From NCBI RefSeq assembly GCF_022879575.1, contig NZ_CP084260.1, forward strand, positions 1,426,001-1,490,000: a stretch of 64,000 bases of DNA. The letters run 5' to 3'. Source of the DNA: Caballeronia sp. SL2Y3. Its GTDB lineage: Bacteria > Pseudomonadota > Gammaproteobacteria > Burkholderiales > Burkholderiaceae. Of the stretch, positions 25,143-35,080 are shown piece after piece; position 1 is the first letter of the stretch; each line of letters begins with the position of its first letter. The notes under the pieces are model-generated. The model worked only from the letters and a program-made list of their open reading frames with translations, did no database searches and was not told the origin of the DNA. The position numbers and the translations under genes are program-made.

Positions 25143-26879
25143 GTGCTCTCGTTCCTGCTCAAGCTGCGCACGCACGCGCAACGACTCTTTCGGCTGTCCG
25201 ACTCGCACACGATGCTCATCTGGGCGGTGGTCGTCGGCGTGGCGGGCGCGTTTGCGACGACCGTCTTTCGCGAAGGCATCGCGCTCTCGCAGCGGCTGCT
25301 GGGCAATCACTCCGAGGGACTCGTCGCGCTGGCGACCCTGCTGCCGTGGCCCGCGCGCATCGCGCTGCCGGCCGCCGGCGGACTCGTCGCGGGCTTTTGC
25401 CTGATCGCGGCGCGGCGGCATGAGAAGAAGCACGCGAACGCCGATTACATGGAAGCCGTCACCATCGGCGACGGCGCGGTGCCGGTCTCGCAAACGGTCT
25501 GGCGAAGCCTGTCGTCGCTCTTCACCATCACGAGCGGCGGCTCCATCGGCCGTGAAGGGTCGATGGTGCAGCTTGCCGCGCTCGTCTCGTCGCTCATCGG
25601 CCGATGGGTCCACTTCGACCCGCCGCGCCTGCGACTGCTCGTCGCGTGCGGGGCGGCGGCGGGCATCACGTCCGCGTATAACGCGCCGATCGCCGGCGCG
25701 TTCTTCGTCACGGAGATCGTGCTTGGCTCGATGGCGATGGAGAGCTTCGGGCCCATCGTCGTGTCGTCGGTCGTCGCCAACATCACGATGCGCGAGTTCG
25801 CGGGCTACCGGCCGCCTTACGAGATGCCGGTGTTCCCGACCATCGCGGGCGTCGAAGTGCTGCTTTTCGTGGTGCTCGGCCTGCTGTGCGGCGCGCTGGC
25901 GCCGCATTTTCTGCGGCTGCTCGCGGCGTCGAAACGGCGCTTCGCGCTACTGCCGTTGCCCTTGCCGGTGCGGCTCGCGCTCGGTGGACTGATCGTCGGC
26001 ATCATCTCCGTATGGTGGCCGGAAGTCTGGGGCAATGGCTATGAAGTCGTCAACTCGCTGCTGCATCAACCGTGGACCTGGACGGCGCTGCTCACGGTGC
26101 TCGTCTTCAAGACCATCGCGACGGCAGCGACCGCGGGCTCCGGCGCGGTCGGCGGTATCTTCACGCCGACGCTCTTCGTGGGCGCGGTGCTCGGCTGTCT
26201 CTTCGGGATGGGCGTGCACGGCGTCTGGCCGCATTCGACGTCCGCGCCGTTCGCCTACGCGATGGTCGGCATGGGCGCCTTTCTCGCCGCCGCCACGCAC
26301 GCGCCGCTGATGGCGATCCTCATGATCTTCGAGATGACGCTCTCGTATCAGGTCGTGCTGCCGCTGATGCTCTCGTGCGTCGTCGCGTATTTCATCGCGC
26401 GCACGTCCGAGCAGACGTCGATGTACGAAGTCACGCTGCGCCGCACGCGCGAGGAAAAGGAGCGGCTGCGCCTCGCCGCGACGCAGATGCGCGAGCTCGT
26501 CAAGCCCGCCGATACGGTCGTGCCGCTGACGGCGAACGTGAAGGACATGACGCGCGTGTTCCTCGAGTATCCGGTGAAGTACCTCTACGTGATCGATGAA
26601 GCCGGGCGCTTTCGCGGCGTCGTCGCGCTGAAGGACATCACGTCCGATCTGCTCGACGCTCACGACACGGCGACGAAGACCGCCGCCGATTATCTTCAGC
26701 CGCAATTCGACGTGCTCACGCCCGACATGTCGCTCGGCGAGGCGCTACAGCACTTTCTCGCGTTCCAGGGCGAACGGCTGCCGGTGATCGAGCGCAAATC
26801 CGCGCCGCTCCTGCTGGGCGTCGTGTACAAGACCTCGCTTCTGGACGCATACTTCCGTCTGAACCCGACCACGCGCTGA
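25143..26879 (+). CDS. ClC-family chloride channel/transporter with CBS domains (ClcB-like)
   Basis: 578 aa if started at the GTG at 25143 (reading MLSFLLKLRTHAQRLF); an ATG at 25077 would add 22 residues. About ten to twelve membrane helices carry the ClC anion-path motifs: GGSIGREGSMVQ, AYNAPIAGAFFVTE and GSGAVGGIFTPTLFVG. Two CBS-type regulatory segments follow in the cytoplasmic tail (VPLTANVKDMTRVFLEYPVKYLYVID and FDVLTPDMSLGEALQHFLAF). It moves chloride, possibly with proton exchange. No partner gene is adjacent. Confidence 0.87.
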   Translation: MLSFLLKLRTHAQRLFRLSDSHTMLIWAVVVGVAGAFATTVFREGIALSQRLLGNHSEGLVALATLLPWPARIALPAAGGLVAGFCLIAARRHEKKHANADYMEAVTIGDGAVPVSQTVWRSLSSLFTITSGGSIGREGSMVQLAALVSSLIGRWVHFDPPRLRLLVACGAAAGITSAYNAPIAGAFFVTEIVLGSMAMESFGPIVVSSVVANITMREFAGYRPPYEMPVFPTIAGVEVLLFVVLGLLCGALAPHFLRLLAASKRRFALLPLPLPVRLALGGLIVGIISVWWPEVWGNGYEVVNSLLHQPWTWTALLTVLVFKTIATAATAGSGAVGGIFTPTLFVGAVLGCLFGMGVHGVWPHSTSAPFAYAMVGMGAFLAAATHAPLMAILMIFEMTLSYQVVLPLMLSCVVAYFIARTSEQTSMYEVTLRRTREEKERLRLAATQMRELVKPADTVVPLTANVKDMTRVFLEYPVKYLYVIDEAGRFRGVVALKDITSDLLDAHDTATKTAADYLQPQFDVLTPDMSLGEALQHFLAFQGERLPVIERKSAPLLLGVVYKTSLLDAYFRLNPTTR

Positions 26880-27115
26880 AACTGCGCGGCCATGCAATTT
26901 CGTGGCTCGCAGCGTCGGGAGGATGCGCGTCCGGGGCGCGAATGGCGAGTTCACGCATCACTCGAAGTTCGGTCGCGCGACGCCCGTTCGTCGCGCCCGT
27001 TCGCGATCCGAAGCGACGCTTCAGACGCGCGAAAGCCAGGCCGAAGAACCATCGGCATAGGCTTTGCTTGATGCTGCTTGATGCTCTGGCTGCTTACGTG
27101 AGGAGGGGTTGCCCG

Positions 27116-27376
27116 ATGAAGACCTCAACGTTGTTGTCGATGGCGCTGGTTTCGGTGTCGTGCTACGCCGCGCCGCTGCATACGAGTTCGACGGATTCGA
27201 CGGTCGCGTCGGCGACGCGCGCCGCGCTGCGTGTGAATGCCGGGCCGGTGTCGCCGCCTGCGCCGGATATCAGCGCGCAGAATCTCGACCACGCCCGCTG
27301 GCGTCATGTGCCGCTGCCGAAATCGCGCACGCCCAGCCGCGGCATGGCGAGTCAGCCGATTCAGGTGCTGACCTGA
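27116..27376 (+). CDS. Small exported protein of unknown function
   Basis: 86 aa from the ATG at 27116, with an excellent AGGAGGGG ribosome binding site. A short signal peptide (MKTSTLLSMALVSVSCYAAPL) precedes a Pro/Ser/Thr-rich mature part with DISAQNLDHARWRHVPLPKSRTP. I recognise no family. Its stop lies 15 bp before the DUF2795 gene. Confidence 0.65.
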   Translation: MKTSTLLSMALVSVSCYAAPLHTSSTDSTVASATRAALRVNAGPVSPPAPDISAQNLDHARWRHVPLPKSRTPSRGMASQPIQVLT

Positions 27377-27391
27377 ACGCTCATCAATTTC

Positions 27392-27655
27392 ATGACAACG
27401 GATTCGACGATGACCGACAAGCCCGCAGAAAACCACTTTCTGAACGACGAGCCGATCGACGACGAGATCGCGCAGACGCTGCGCATGGTGCAGTTTCCCG
27501 CGAACAAGGACGCGTTAGTCGAAGCGGCGCGGCAGGCGGGCGCGAGCAACGATGTGATCAACGTATTCGATGGCCTGCCGGAACAGGATTACGCGGATGC
27601 GGATTCGGTCGAGCAGTTGCTGGGGAGTAATGGCGGGCCGGGGATCGCGGGGTGA
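27392..27655 (+). CDS. DUF2795 family protein
   Basis: 87 aa (Met7 at 27410 is another possible start). The core FPANKDALVEAARQAGASNDVINVFDGLPEQDYADADSVEQLL matches the small DUF2795 family, in which a helical segment is followed by LPDRxYxSxxxV-like ends. Similar small proteins occur across actinobacteria and Burkholderiaceae; no function is established. It is short, acidic and soluble. Confidence 0.75.
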   Translation: MTTDSTMTDKPAENHFLNDEPIDDEIAQTLRMVQFPANKDALVEAARQAGASNDVINVFDGLPEQDYADADSVEQLLGSNGGPGIAG

Positions 27656-27903
27656 CGGGCGTCGCCCCGTAAGCCAGTCAACGAAGCATCGGTCCGCTGG
27701 CGACCTTGCAGATGGATGCGCCACGCTTCTGCTTTCACGCGCGGGCGCGCAACGCTATCCACATAAACCGTGCATCACCCTGTTGATAACCTGCCGAGAA
27801 CTGCATTAAGTCGTTGACGGCGAAGCGAAACCAAGCCGCGCGTCGAAAAGAGTCACGCTTGCACGCACAATCGACTTGAGCCATCGCCGCATGCGCATCG
27901 AAC

Positions 27904-27928
27904 GTGGCGCGCAAGACGCGCGCGCCAC
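27904..27928 (-). terminator. Hairpin downstream of the AsmA gene
   Basis: GTGGCGCGC (27904-27912) and GCGCGCCAC (27920-27928) form a perfect 9-bp stem with a 7-nt loop, 14 bp after the AsmA stop. No T run follows, so termination is uncertain. No other feature was seen in 27656-27942. Confidence 0.45.
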
Positions 27929-27942
27929 AGATCCCGAAGCAA

Positions 27943-30306
27943 TCAACTCCCCCGATACTGCCCCGCACTTGCCGCCCCCGGCACCGCCGGCTTCTTCGGC
28001 GCCTTGTCGGCGGCACCCGCGGCCGCCGCGCCCGACGACATATACGCCGGCGCAGCCTTCGCCTTCGCCTTCTGCCCCGCCGGCGGCGCGGTCGGCGGCT
28101 TCTGGATGTCGGCGAGCATCTGCCCGCACGGCAGCGGCTTGTTGTTGCTCGGCGCGATGAGCGGAATCAGCGCCGCGAACGGGTTGATCAGTCCGAGCCC
28201 CACCGCCGCGCCTCCGCGCACCGCGAGCGCGCCCACATTCACGCCGACCTTCGGCTCCTTGAACGTGCCCTTCACGTACAACGGCGAGCGCAGCGAGAAA
28301 ACGCGGAATCCCTTCGTGTGCGGATGGATGCCCAGATCCATGTCCTCGGTCTTCAGGTTGATGGTGCCGTCCACGTTGATCACCGCATCGTCCGTATCGA
28401 GCGCGAAGACGCGCGAATCCAGCACGCCGTTCGTCACCACGAAGTCCGCGGCCGCGCAATTGATGTTCACGTCCCGGTTGCCGAAGAGCTTCTCGTAGAC
28501 CACGTTCGCCACGTTCAGGCCCGCCGCCTCCATGTAGAGCCGGCTCACCGTGCCCTCGGTGATCAGCGCCTTCACCTCGCCGTTCGAACTCGCGGCGAGC
28601 GCCGCAGGCGAATTGCCAGTCGCGGACAGCGCGGCATCGCCGTTCACTTCGCCGAGCGCGGATTGCATCGTCTTGTTGGTCGGGAACAGCTGCTTCAGTT
28701 TCAGATGCCGCGCCTCCGCCGACACCTTGCCCTTCAGCGGCGCATCGCTGCCATCGAGATGAATATTGGATGCAAACGTGCCGCCTGCGACGCCGAACTT
28801 GAGCGGCTCGAGCGAGAGCACGCCGTCCTTCATTACGACATGCGTGTAGAGGTCGGTGATCGGCAGCTTCGGGTCCTTGATGATGCGCTGGCCGGTGAAC
28901 TTGACGTCGGCGTCGATGGCCTTCCAGCGGTCCGTTTTGAATTCCTCGGTCGGCAGCGCCTTGGCCGACGGCTGCTTCTTCGCGTCGCCGCGCTTCTCTT
29001 TGCTTGCGTTGGAGTCGGCGCCTATGATCGGCGCGAGATCGGAGAACTGCAGCAGGTGCGATACGAGTTCACCCTGCAAGAGCGGCCGGGGCTTTCTGGC
29101 CGCATAGACGAGCGAACCGTTGATATCGCTGCCGCCCACGCGCCCGGTGAAGTTCTCGTAGTGGAAGACGTTGCCTTCTTCCCTGAACTGTCCGGTCAGG
29201 CGTCCTTCCGTAGCGAAAGGCGGCGTCTCCGGCAGCGTAACGCCGGTGAACGTATATAAATGCGCCATGCTGACCGCCTGCACCCAGAGCCGCAGATCGA
29301 CCGCCGCGAGATGCGCGGGATCGGTCACGGTGCCGACGAATGCAATATGCGTATCGCCGAGCCGCACATCGGCCTGAACGGGGAACGGGCGTTGCGCGTC
29401 TTGCACCGCCAGGACGCCGCCGAGCTTGCCTTCGCCCGAGACCTTGCCGTTGTTGTACGTGCCCTTCGCGGTCCACCCGAACGCATACGGCGGAATCGGC
29501 GGCTTCGGCGCGTCCTTGGTCGTGATGCTCTTGTTCGCGGATGTGCTCGCCGGATTCGGCGCCGAGGCATGCGCCGCTGCCGCCGCCGATGCAGCCGACG
29601 CTTCCGATGCCGCCGCCGCATCCGCCTGCTTGCTGAGCTTGGCCGCCCCACCCTTGCCGACCATCTCCGCCGACGATTTCGTCGATGCGGCTTCCTGCTG
29701 CTTCATCACTTCGCCGATGGGCACGGCCTGGCCGAGCGTATCGACAACGATGTCCATCTGCGTCTTGGTCACCTCGTCATGGACGCCGATCGTGCCTTTG
29801 GCGAGCGAAATGTCGCCGAGCGTCAGGTTCCATGTCGAAGGCTCGCTCGACTGCTTGAACTTGAACGTCCAGTTGTTGCGATTGTCCTTCAGCCGTTCGA
29901 TGTCGATGGACGGATTCACGAGGTTGATGTTCGGAATCACGATGTCATGCGCAAGAAGCGGCAGCACGGCGACCTGAAAGTCGATTTCATCGAGCGTGGC
30001 GAAGTGCTGCTGGCGCGCCCAGTTCGGGTTCGCGATGGTGATTTTCTCGGCGGAGAAGCGCGGCCACGGAACCCACCGCTTCCAGCCCGTTTCGTGCGGC
30101 GGACGGCGCCAGCCCACCTTGAGGTCGCCCGTGATCTGAAACTGACGGCCGATCGCCTGCGAGACCTTGTCGTCGATCCAGGGCCGCAGCCGGTTCCAGT
30201 CGAAGGTCAGGAACACGATCACCAGCACGGCGATCAGGACCGCGAGAATGGCGAAGAACCATGCTGCGATCTTTCCGATTTTTCCGGCGGTTCGGGCTTG
30301 CGCCAT
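27943..30306 (-). CDS. AsmA-family inner-membrane protein
   Basis: 787 aa from the ATG at 30306, with a GGAGAGG site. One N-terminal membrane helix (IAAWFFAILAVLIAVLVIVFLTF, residues about 12-34) is followed by a long periplasmic beta-rich part, beginning with WNRLRPWIDDKVSQAIGRQFQITGDL, the typical AsmA start. The C-terminal AsmA domain lies around residues 560-740. A low-complexity Ala/Ser insert occupies about residues 215-255 and another Ala/Pro-rich tail ends the protein. AsmA-like proteins take part in lipid traffic to the outer membrane. Confidence 0.85.
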   Translation of the reverse strand: MAQARTAGKIGKIAAWFFAILAVLIAVLVIVFLTFDWNRLRPWIDDKVSQAIGRQFQITGDLKVGWRRPPHETGWKRWVPWPRFSAEKITIANPNWARQQHFATLDEIDFQVAVLPLLAHDIVIPNINLVNPSIDIERLKDNRNNWTFKFKQSSEPSTWNLTLGDISLAKGTIGVHDEVTKTQMDIVVDTLGQAVPIGEVMKQQEAASTKSSAEMVGKGGAAKLSKQADAAAASEASAASAAAAAHASAPNPASTSANKSITTKDAPKPPIPPYAFGWTAKGTYNNGKVSGEGKLGGVLAVQDAQRPFPVQADVRLGDTHIAFVGTVTDPAHLAAVDLRLWVQAVSMAHLYTFTGVTLPETPPFATEGRLTGQFREEGNVFHYENFTGRVGGSDINGSLVYAARKPRPLLQGELVSHLLQFSDLAPIIGADSNASKEKRGDAKKQPSAKALPTEEFKTDRWKAIDADVKFTGQRIIKDPKLPITDLYTHVVMKDGVLSLEPLKFGVAGGTFASNIHLDGSDAPLKGKVSAEARHLKLKQLFPTNKTMQSALGEVNGDAALSATGNSPAALAASSNGEVKALITEGTVSRLYMEAAGLNVANVVYEKLFGNRDVNINCAAADFVVTNGVLDSRVFALDTDDAVINVDGTINLKTEDMDLGIHPHTKGFRVFSLRSPLYVKGTFKEPKVGVNVGALAVRGGAAVGLGLINPFAALIPLIAPSNNKPLPCGQMLADIQKPPTAPPAGQKAKAKAAPAYMSSGAAAAGAADKAPKKPAVPGAASAGQYRGS

Positions 30307-30421
30307 GACCTCTCCATCCGTTTTTTCTGATTCACTTCGCGCCAGCATGACATGTGCCCGGCTCATGTCCGCGAGCCCGCGTAAGATGACGGCCACAAGA
30401 AACTCCCCACGATTTCCGCAG

Positions 30422-31129
30422 ATGGCTAACGACAGACCGCTCGTGGCGGCCAAGGGCGTCGCGCGCCGCGATGCGCTGCGCGGCACGGTACTGCTGCATC
30501 CCGCCGATTTCACGCTGCGCGCGGGCGAACGCGTCGCCATCACCGGGCCCTCGGGGTCGGGAAAGAGCGTGTTCCTGCGCACGCTCGCGCTGCTCGATCC
30601 GTGCGAAGCGGGCGTCGTCACGTGGCGCGGCGAGCGCATAGAACGCGCGGGCATTCCGGCGTATCGGCGGCGCGTGGCCTATATCGCGCAGCGGCCCGCC
30701 ATGCTCGACGGCACCGTCGAGGACAACCTGCGCTATCCGTACACGCTGAAGACCTATCGTGATGCGCGTTTCGATCGCGACGCCGGCGCGCGGCTCGCGC
30801 ACGCAGCCGGTCGCAGCGCGGATTTCCTCGACAAGCTCGCAAGCGAGTTGTCGGGCGGCGAAGCGCAGATCGCGGCGTTCGTGCGGGTGCTTCAACTCGC
30901 CCCCGACGTGCTGCTGCTCGATGAACCGACCGCCTCGCTCGATCCCGCGTCCGTGCGCGCGATCGAAGCGCTCGTCGGCGCATGGTTCGACGGGGGCGAC
31001 CATTCGGACGGCGCGCAAGCGCGCGCGTGCATCTGGGTATCGCATGATCCGGAGCAGGCGCGCCGCGTCGCCACGCGCCATCTCGCGATGTCGGCGGGCA
31101 CGCTTACCGAAACCGCGGAGGCCGCGTGA
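30422..31129 (+). CDS. fetA: ABC transporter ATP-binding protein, FetA (YbbL)-like
   Basis: 235 aa. Walker A GPSGSGKS (about residues 41-48), the ABC signature LSGGEAQ, Walker B VLLLDEPTASLD and the switch His in WVSHDPEQ are all present. The partner permease begins within the last codons (4-bp overlap), so the two are translationally coupled. Together they match the FetAB/YbbLM type, linked in E. coli to iron export and oxidative-stress tolerance. The substrate here is inferred from the family. Confidence 0.83.
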   Translation: MANDRPLVAAKGVARRDALRGTVLLHPADFTLRAGERVAITGPSGSGKSVFLRTLALLDPCEAGVVTWRGERIERAGIPAYRRRVAYIAQRPAMLDGTVEDNLRYPYTLKTYRDARFDRDAGARLAHAAGRSADFLDKLASELSGGEAQIAAFVRVLQLAPDVLLLDEPTASLDPASVRAIEALVGAWFDGGDHSDGAQARACIWVSHDPEQARRVATRHLAMSAGTLTETAEAA

Positions 31130-31941
31130 ACGGTTTCCAAGATCTGAGCCTGGTCGATATCGGGCTCGCGGCGGCGCTCATCGTCGTGAACGGGGCGCTT
31201 TCTGTCGCGCTCGACCTCGGGCTGGAGCGGCGGCTTTTGATCGCGGCGGTGCGCACCGTCGTGCAGCTGCTCTTTATCGGCTACGTGCTGGGCTGGGTGT
31301 TCGCGTTCAGCCGCTGGTATGTCGTGCTGCCGCTCATGGTTTTGATGACCGTGATTGCGGGGCTCGCGGCGTCCGGTCGCGGGCGGCGCACGTATGCCGG
31401 TCAGCACGTGGACAGCATCGTGTCGATCTGGGGCAGTTCGTGGCTCATCGGCGCGTTCGGGCTTTTCGTGGTGATCCGCATTCATCCGTGGTACGAGCCG
31501 CAATACACGATTCCGATTCTCGGCATGGTGCTCGGCAATACGCTGACGGGCGTGTCGCTCGGCATCGAACGCATGACGGAAGAGCTGACCGCTGGACGCG
31601 GGGCGGTCGAGATGTCGCTCGCGCTCGGCGCGACGCGCTGGGAAGCGGCCAAAGGGCCCGCGCGCCAGGCAGTGCGCGCGGGCATGATTCCGACGCTCAA
31701 CCAGATGGCCGTGGTCGGTCTCGTGAGCCTGCCCGGCATGATGACCGGGCAAGTGCTGGCGGGGCAGTCGCCGTTGCAGGCGGTGCGCTATCAGATCGTC
31801 ATCATGTTCCTGATCGCGGCGGCGTCGGGGCTGGGCGTCGTCGGCGCGGTCGTGATGACGTACCGGCGGCTCTTCTCGCCGGACCACCGCTTCAATGCGT
31901 CGAAGCTCGTCGAGCGCAAGGCGAAGAAGCGCCGCGCGTGA
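31126..31941 (+). CDS. fetB: ABC transporter permease, FetB (YbbM / UPF0014)-like
   Basis: 271 aa starting with GTG at 31126 inside the fetA stop. About seven membrane segments; the conserved cytoplasmic stretch MVLGNTLTGVSLGIERMTEEL and the EAAKGPARQAVRAGMIPTLNQMAVVGLVSLPGMMTGQ segment are hallmarks of the UPF0014 permeases. Its TGA directly abuts the TGA of the convergent VOC gene, forming the hexamer TGATCA. Confidence 0.87.
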   Translation: MNGFQDLSLVDIGLAAALIVVNGALSVALDLGLERRLLIAAVRTVVQLLFIGYVLGWVFAFSRWYVVLPLMVLMTVIAGLAASGRGRRTYAGQHVDSIVSIWGSSWLIGAFGLFVVIRIHPWYEPQYTIPILGMVLGNTLTGVSLGIERMTEELTAGRGAVEMSLALGATRWEAAKGPARQAVRAGMIPTLNQMAVVGLVSLPGMMTGQVLAGQSPLQAVRYQIVIMFLIAAASGLGVVGAVVMTYRRLFSPDHRFNASKLVERKAKKRRA

Positions 31942-32418
31942 TCACTGGCCCCGGTAAGCGCGCTCCAGCGCCGCGATGTCCAGCTTGATCATGTTCATCA
32001 TCGCCTGCATGGTGCGGTTGGCTTTGGCGGGGTCGGGGTCCTGAAGCATCGAGCGCAGCCGCGACGGCGCAATCTGCCACGTCACGCCGAAGCGGTCCGT
32101 CACCCAGCCGCACGCGAGCGCCTGCCCGCCGTCGAGCAGCTTGTCCCAGTACCGGTCGATCTCCTCCTGGCTCTCGCAGTTCACGAACAGCGAAATGGCG
32201 GGCGTGAACTTGAACTGCGAGCCGCCGTTGATCGCCATGAACTCTTCGCCGTCGAGCTCGAACAGCACGGCAAGGACGCTGCCCGCGGGGCCGGGGCTGG
32301 CTTCGGTATGGCGCATGGTTTCGACGATGCGCGCGTTGTCGAACACGGTGAGGTAGAAGTCGACGGCCTCCTGCGCATTGTCGGCCTCGAACCACAGACA
32401 GGGCGAAATCTTCTGCAT
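31942..32418 (-). CDS. VOC (glyoxalase/PhnB-like) superfamily protein
   Basis: 158 aa from the ATG at 32418. Two beta-alpha-beta-beta-beta repeats are suggested by ISPCLWFEADNAQEAVDFYLTVFDNARIVET and SLFVNCESQEEIDRYWDKLLDGGQ, ending VTDRFGVTWQIAPSRL, as in 3-demethylubiquinone-9-3-methyltransferase / PhnB-like VOC proteins. The substrate is unknown. A second VOC gene lies 35 bp upstream on the same strand, so the two probably form an operon. Confidence 0.83.
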   Translation of the reverse strand: MQKISPCLWFEADNAQEAVDFYLTVFDNARIVETMRHTEASPGPAGSVLAVLFELDGEEFMAINGGSQFKFTPAISLFVNCESQEEIDRYWDKLLDGGQALACGWVTDRFGVTWQIAPSRLRSMLQDPDPAKANRTMQAMMNMIKLDIAALERAYRGQ

Positions 32419-32453
32419 GAGCTTTCTCCTTGGGATTCGGATAGCGCGTGACG

Positions 32454-32921
32454 TCATTCGCGGGGCGCGCACTTGCCCTGCTGCATCTCGGCGGGACTCA
32501 CATCGCGCTTGTGCGTGGCGACCGACCACTGATGCCCGAACGGGTCTTCCAGACGCCCGTAGCGGTCGCCCCAGAACATGTCGGCCACGGGCATCGTGAC
32601 GCGCGCGCCGGCGGCTTCGGCCTGCTTCACCGTGGCGTCGACATCTTCCACGTACAGATGGATGGTGACGGGCGAGCCCTTCAGCGACTTCGCGCCGAGC
32701 ATGCCGAAGTCCGGGTGCTCGTCGACGAGCATCAGCATGGAATCGCCGATCTTGACCATCGCGTGCATGAGCTTGCCGTCGTCGCCGGGAAGGCGTCCGA
32801 TCTCGACGGCGCCGAACGCGCGCTTGTAGAACTCGATGGCCTCGGCTGCGCCCGCACAGACGAGGTGCGGCGTGAGCGAGTGCATGCCTTCGGGAATGGC
32901 TTTGACGGGACTGTGCGACAT
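32454..32921 (-). CDS. VOC superfamily protein, PhnB/glyoxalase-like
   Basis: 155 aa from the ATG at 32921 (MSHSPVKAIPEGMHSLTPHLV). The pattern CAGAAEAIEFYKRAFGAVEIGRLPG, DSMLMLVDE and WGDRYGRLEDPFGHQWSVATH is typical of YdcE/PhnB-like VOC proteins. The final His and the earlier His/Glu positions could form a metal site. It is the first gene of a two-gene VOC unit. Confidence 0.83.
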   Translation of the reverse strand: MSHSPVKAIPEGMHSLTPHLVCAGAAEAIEFYKRAFGAVEIGRLPGDDGKLMHAMVKIGDSMLMLVDEHPDFGMLGAKSLKGSPVTIHLYVEDVDATVKQAEAAGARVTMPVADMFWGDRYGRLEDPFGHQWSVATHKRDVSPAEMQQGKCAPRE

Positions 32922-33068
32922 GGTGGCTCCGTGATTGAACGTGGTGGACGAGCGGGCGCACCCGCTCTCTGTCCTACGACGTGCAAGCATGCCGTCAATC
33001 GACATCGTTCCGCGCAGCCGGCGCAAATTTTTGCAGACCCGCACGCACCGAAGGCGCTGCTTCGGAAG

Positions 33069-35006
33069 CTACTGCGAAAGCTGTTCCGCGAGCGAGCGAA
33101 TCAGCGCTTCGAGCCGCGAGAAGTTGACGGGCTTCGTCAGATGATCGCGAAAACCTGCCTCGCGGCAGCGGCGGATGTCCTCGTCCATGCCGTATCCCGT
33201 GATGGCGACCGAAGGCTTGTCCGGCTGAAGTGCGCGCCATGCGCGCGCGATATCGAGACCGCTGCCATCCGGCAAGCCGATATCGCTCACCAGCAAGTCG
33301 AACGGCGCGCCCTTTGCGCGCTCGAGCGCCGCCGCGACGGTCGTGGCGACCGCGACATCGTGGCCGAGCATCTCCAGCACTTCCGCCATGGCCGACGACG
33401 TCTGCTCGTTGTCTTCGACGAGCAGCACGCGCAACGCGCGGCCGTTCTCGTGGCGCGCGGCTTCCGGCAGCGGCGCGGCTTCGTGCGTGGGCTGCACGCG
33501 CGCGAGCGGCAGCGTCAGCGTGAAACGCGCGCCCATGTCGCGGCCGTCGCTATGCGCCGAGAGCGTGCCGCCGTGCTTCTGCGCGAGCGTGCTCGCGATG
33601 GCAAGACCGAGGCCCAATCCGCCGAAAGAGCGCGTGATGGAATCGTCGGCCTGTTCGAACGCCGAGAAGATGCGCGGCAACGCCTCGGCGCTGATGCCGA
33701 TGCCGCTGTCCGTCACCGACACCGCAATGGTCCGGTCGTCCGGGTTCCACGTGCGCACTTCGATACGCCCGCCTGCCGGCGTGAACTTGACCGCGTTCTT
33801 CATCAAGTTCCAGATGATCTGCTGAAGCCGCGCGGCATCGCCGAGCACGACGAAACGCTCCGCCTCGAACCGCGTTTCGAGCGTGAGCTGCTTCGCGCGC
33901 AGATCGGCCTCCGACATATCGACCGCGCTCGTGAGCAGCGTATCGAGCGCGACGTTCGCGAAGTTCAGACTCAGCTTGCCGCGCGCGATGCTCGTGAGAT
34001 CGAGCAGATCGTCGATCAGCCGCGCTTCCAGTTCCACGTTGCGGCGGATGAGATCGAGCGTCGGGTGCGCGTCGGGCGGCAGCGGATGCTTGATTTCGAG
34101 CAGCCGCACGGCCGCCAGAATGGGCGTGAGCGGCGTGCGCAGTTCATGCGAGAGCACCGCCAGAAAATGGTCCTTCGCGCGGTTCGCGGATTCCGCCTGA
34201 TCCTTCGCGAGCCGCAGCGCGTCGGCGGCCATGTGCGCGTCGGTCGCGTCGCGCACGATCTTCGAGAAACCGATCAGCTCGTCATGCTCGGTGCGAATCG
34301 CGGTCGTCACGCCGGATGCGAAGAACGAGTGCCCGTCCTTGCGCCACAGCCAGCGATCGTCGCTCGCACTGCCTTCTCGCCGCGCCGTGTCCAGTTCGTT
34401 GTCGTACACGCCGGCTTCGCGGTCTTCCTGGCTATAGAAGATGCTCGCGCTCTGCCCGAGCACGTCCTGCGCCGGAAAGCCCAGAATCCGCTCGGACGCC
34501 GCGTTCCACGTGCGGATGCGGCCTTCGGGATCGAGCGTGATGACCGCGTAATCCTTCAGCGCGTCGATCAGCAGGCGAAAATGCGTTTCGGTCTCGCGCA
34601 GCGCCCGCTCCACCGCGATGCGTTGCTCGCGTTCCGCGCTTTCGCGCATCGCGCGGCGCACCACCGCAGGCAGGCGTTGCAGACGCTGTTTGAGCACGTA
34701 ATCGGTCGCGCCGCGCTTGAGCATGTCGACGGCGTGTTCTTCGCCGAGCAGACCCGACACGAAGATGAACGGCGTGTCCGGCGTGCGCTCGCTCGCAATG
34801 GACAGCGCCTCGATGCCGGAGAACGTCGGCATCACGAAGTCGGCGAGAATCACGTCGAAGCGCTGGCTGTCGAGCGCGGCGATGAAGCTCGCGGAGTCGT
34901 AGACGATGGTCGCGTCCACGATGTAGTCGGCGCGTTCGAGCTGGGCGATCGTCAGTTCCGCATCGAGTGCGTTGTCTTCGACGAGAAGCAGATGCAGGGG
35001 CTGCAT
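33069..35006 (-). CDS. Hybrid sensor histidine kinase / response regulator (REC-PAS-HisKA-HATPase-REC)
   Basis: 645 aa with no membrane segment. An N-terminal receiver domain carries Asp56 (DVILADFVMP). A PAS domain follows (about residues 138-260), then HisKA with His287 in SHELRTPLTP, an HATPase domain (NLMKNAVKFT, DSGIGIS, GGLGLGLAI) and a C-terminal receiver with DLLVSDIGLPDGSG. The N-terminal receiver can accept phosphate from an upstream kinase and the C-terminal one from its own. It is the last gene of the phytochrome operon, 74 bp after the single-domain regulator. Confidence 0.87.
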   Translation of the reverse strand: MQPLHLLLVEDNALDAELTIAQLERADYIVDATIVYDSASFIAALDSQRFDVILADFVMPTFSGIEALSIASERTPDTPFIFVSGLLGEEHAVDMLKRGATDYVLKQRLQRLPAVVRRAMRESAEREQRIAVERALRETETHFRLLIDALKDYAVITLDPEGRIRTWNAASERILGFPAQDVLGQSASIFYSQEDREAGVYDNELDTARREGSASDDRWLWRKDGHSFFASGVTTAIRTEHDELIGFSKIVRDATDAHMAADALRLAKDQAESANRAKDHFLAVLSHELRTPLTPILAAVRLLEIKHPLPPDAHPTLDLIRRNVELEARLIDDLLDLTSIARGKLSLNFANVALDTLLTSAVDMSEADLRAKQLTLETRFEAERFVVLGDAARLQQIIWNLMKNAVKFTPAGGRIEVRTWNPDDRTIAVSVTDSGIGISAEALPRIFSAFEQADDSITRSFGGLGLGLAIASTLAQKHGGTLSAHSDGRDMGARFTLTLPLARVQPTHEAAPLPEAARHENGRALRVLLVEDNEQTSSAMAEVLEMLGHDVAVATTVAAALERAKGAPFDLLVSDIGLPDGSGLDIARAWRALQPDKPSVAITGYGMDEDIRRCREAGFRDHLTKPVNFSRLEALIRSLAEQLSQ

Positions 35007-35080
35007 GGTCTAGGCGGCCTCGCTCGAAAGCGGGCGCGCGGGCGCTGAGAAAGTCACGACGGCGAACATGGGCACAACCG

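Noticed and set aside
32448..35048. An 866-residue open frame on the plus strand
   Set aside because: It runs antisense to the VOC and hybrid kinase genes, whose domains are unmistakable; composition is typical of a GC-rich shadow frame.
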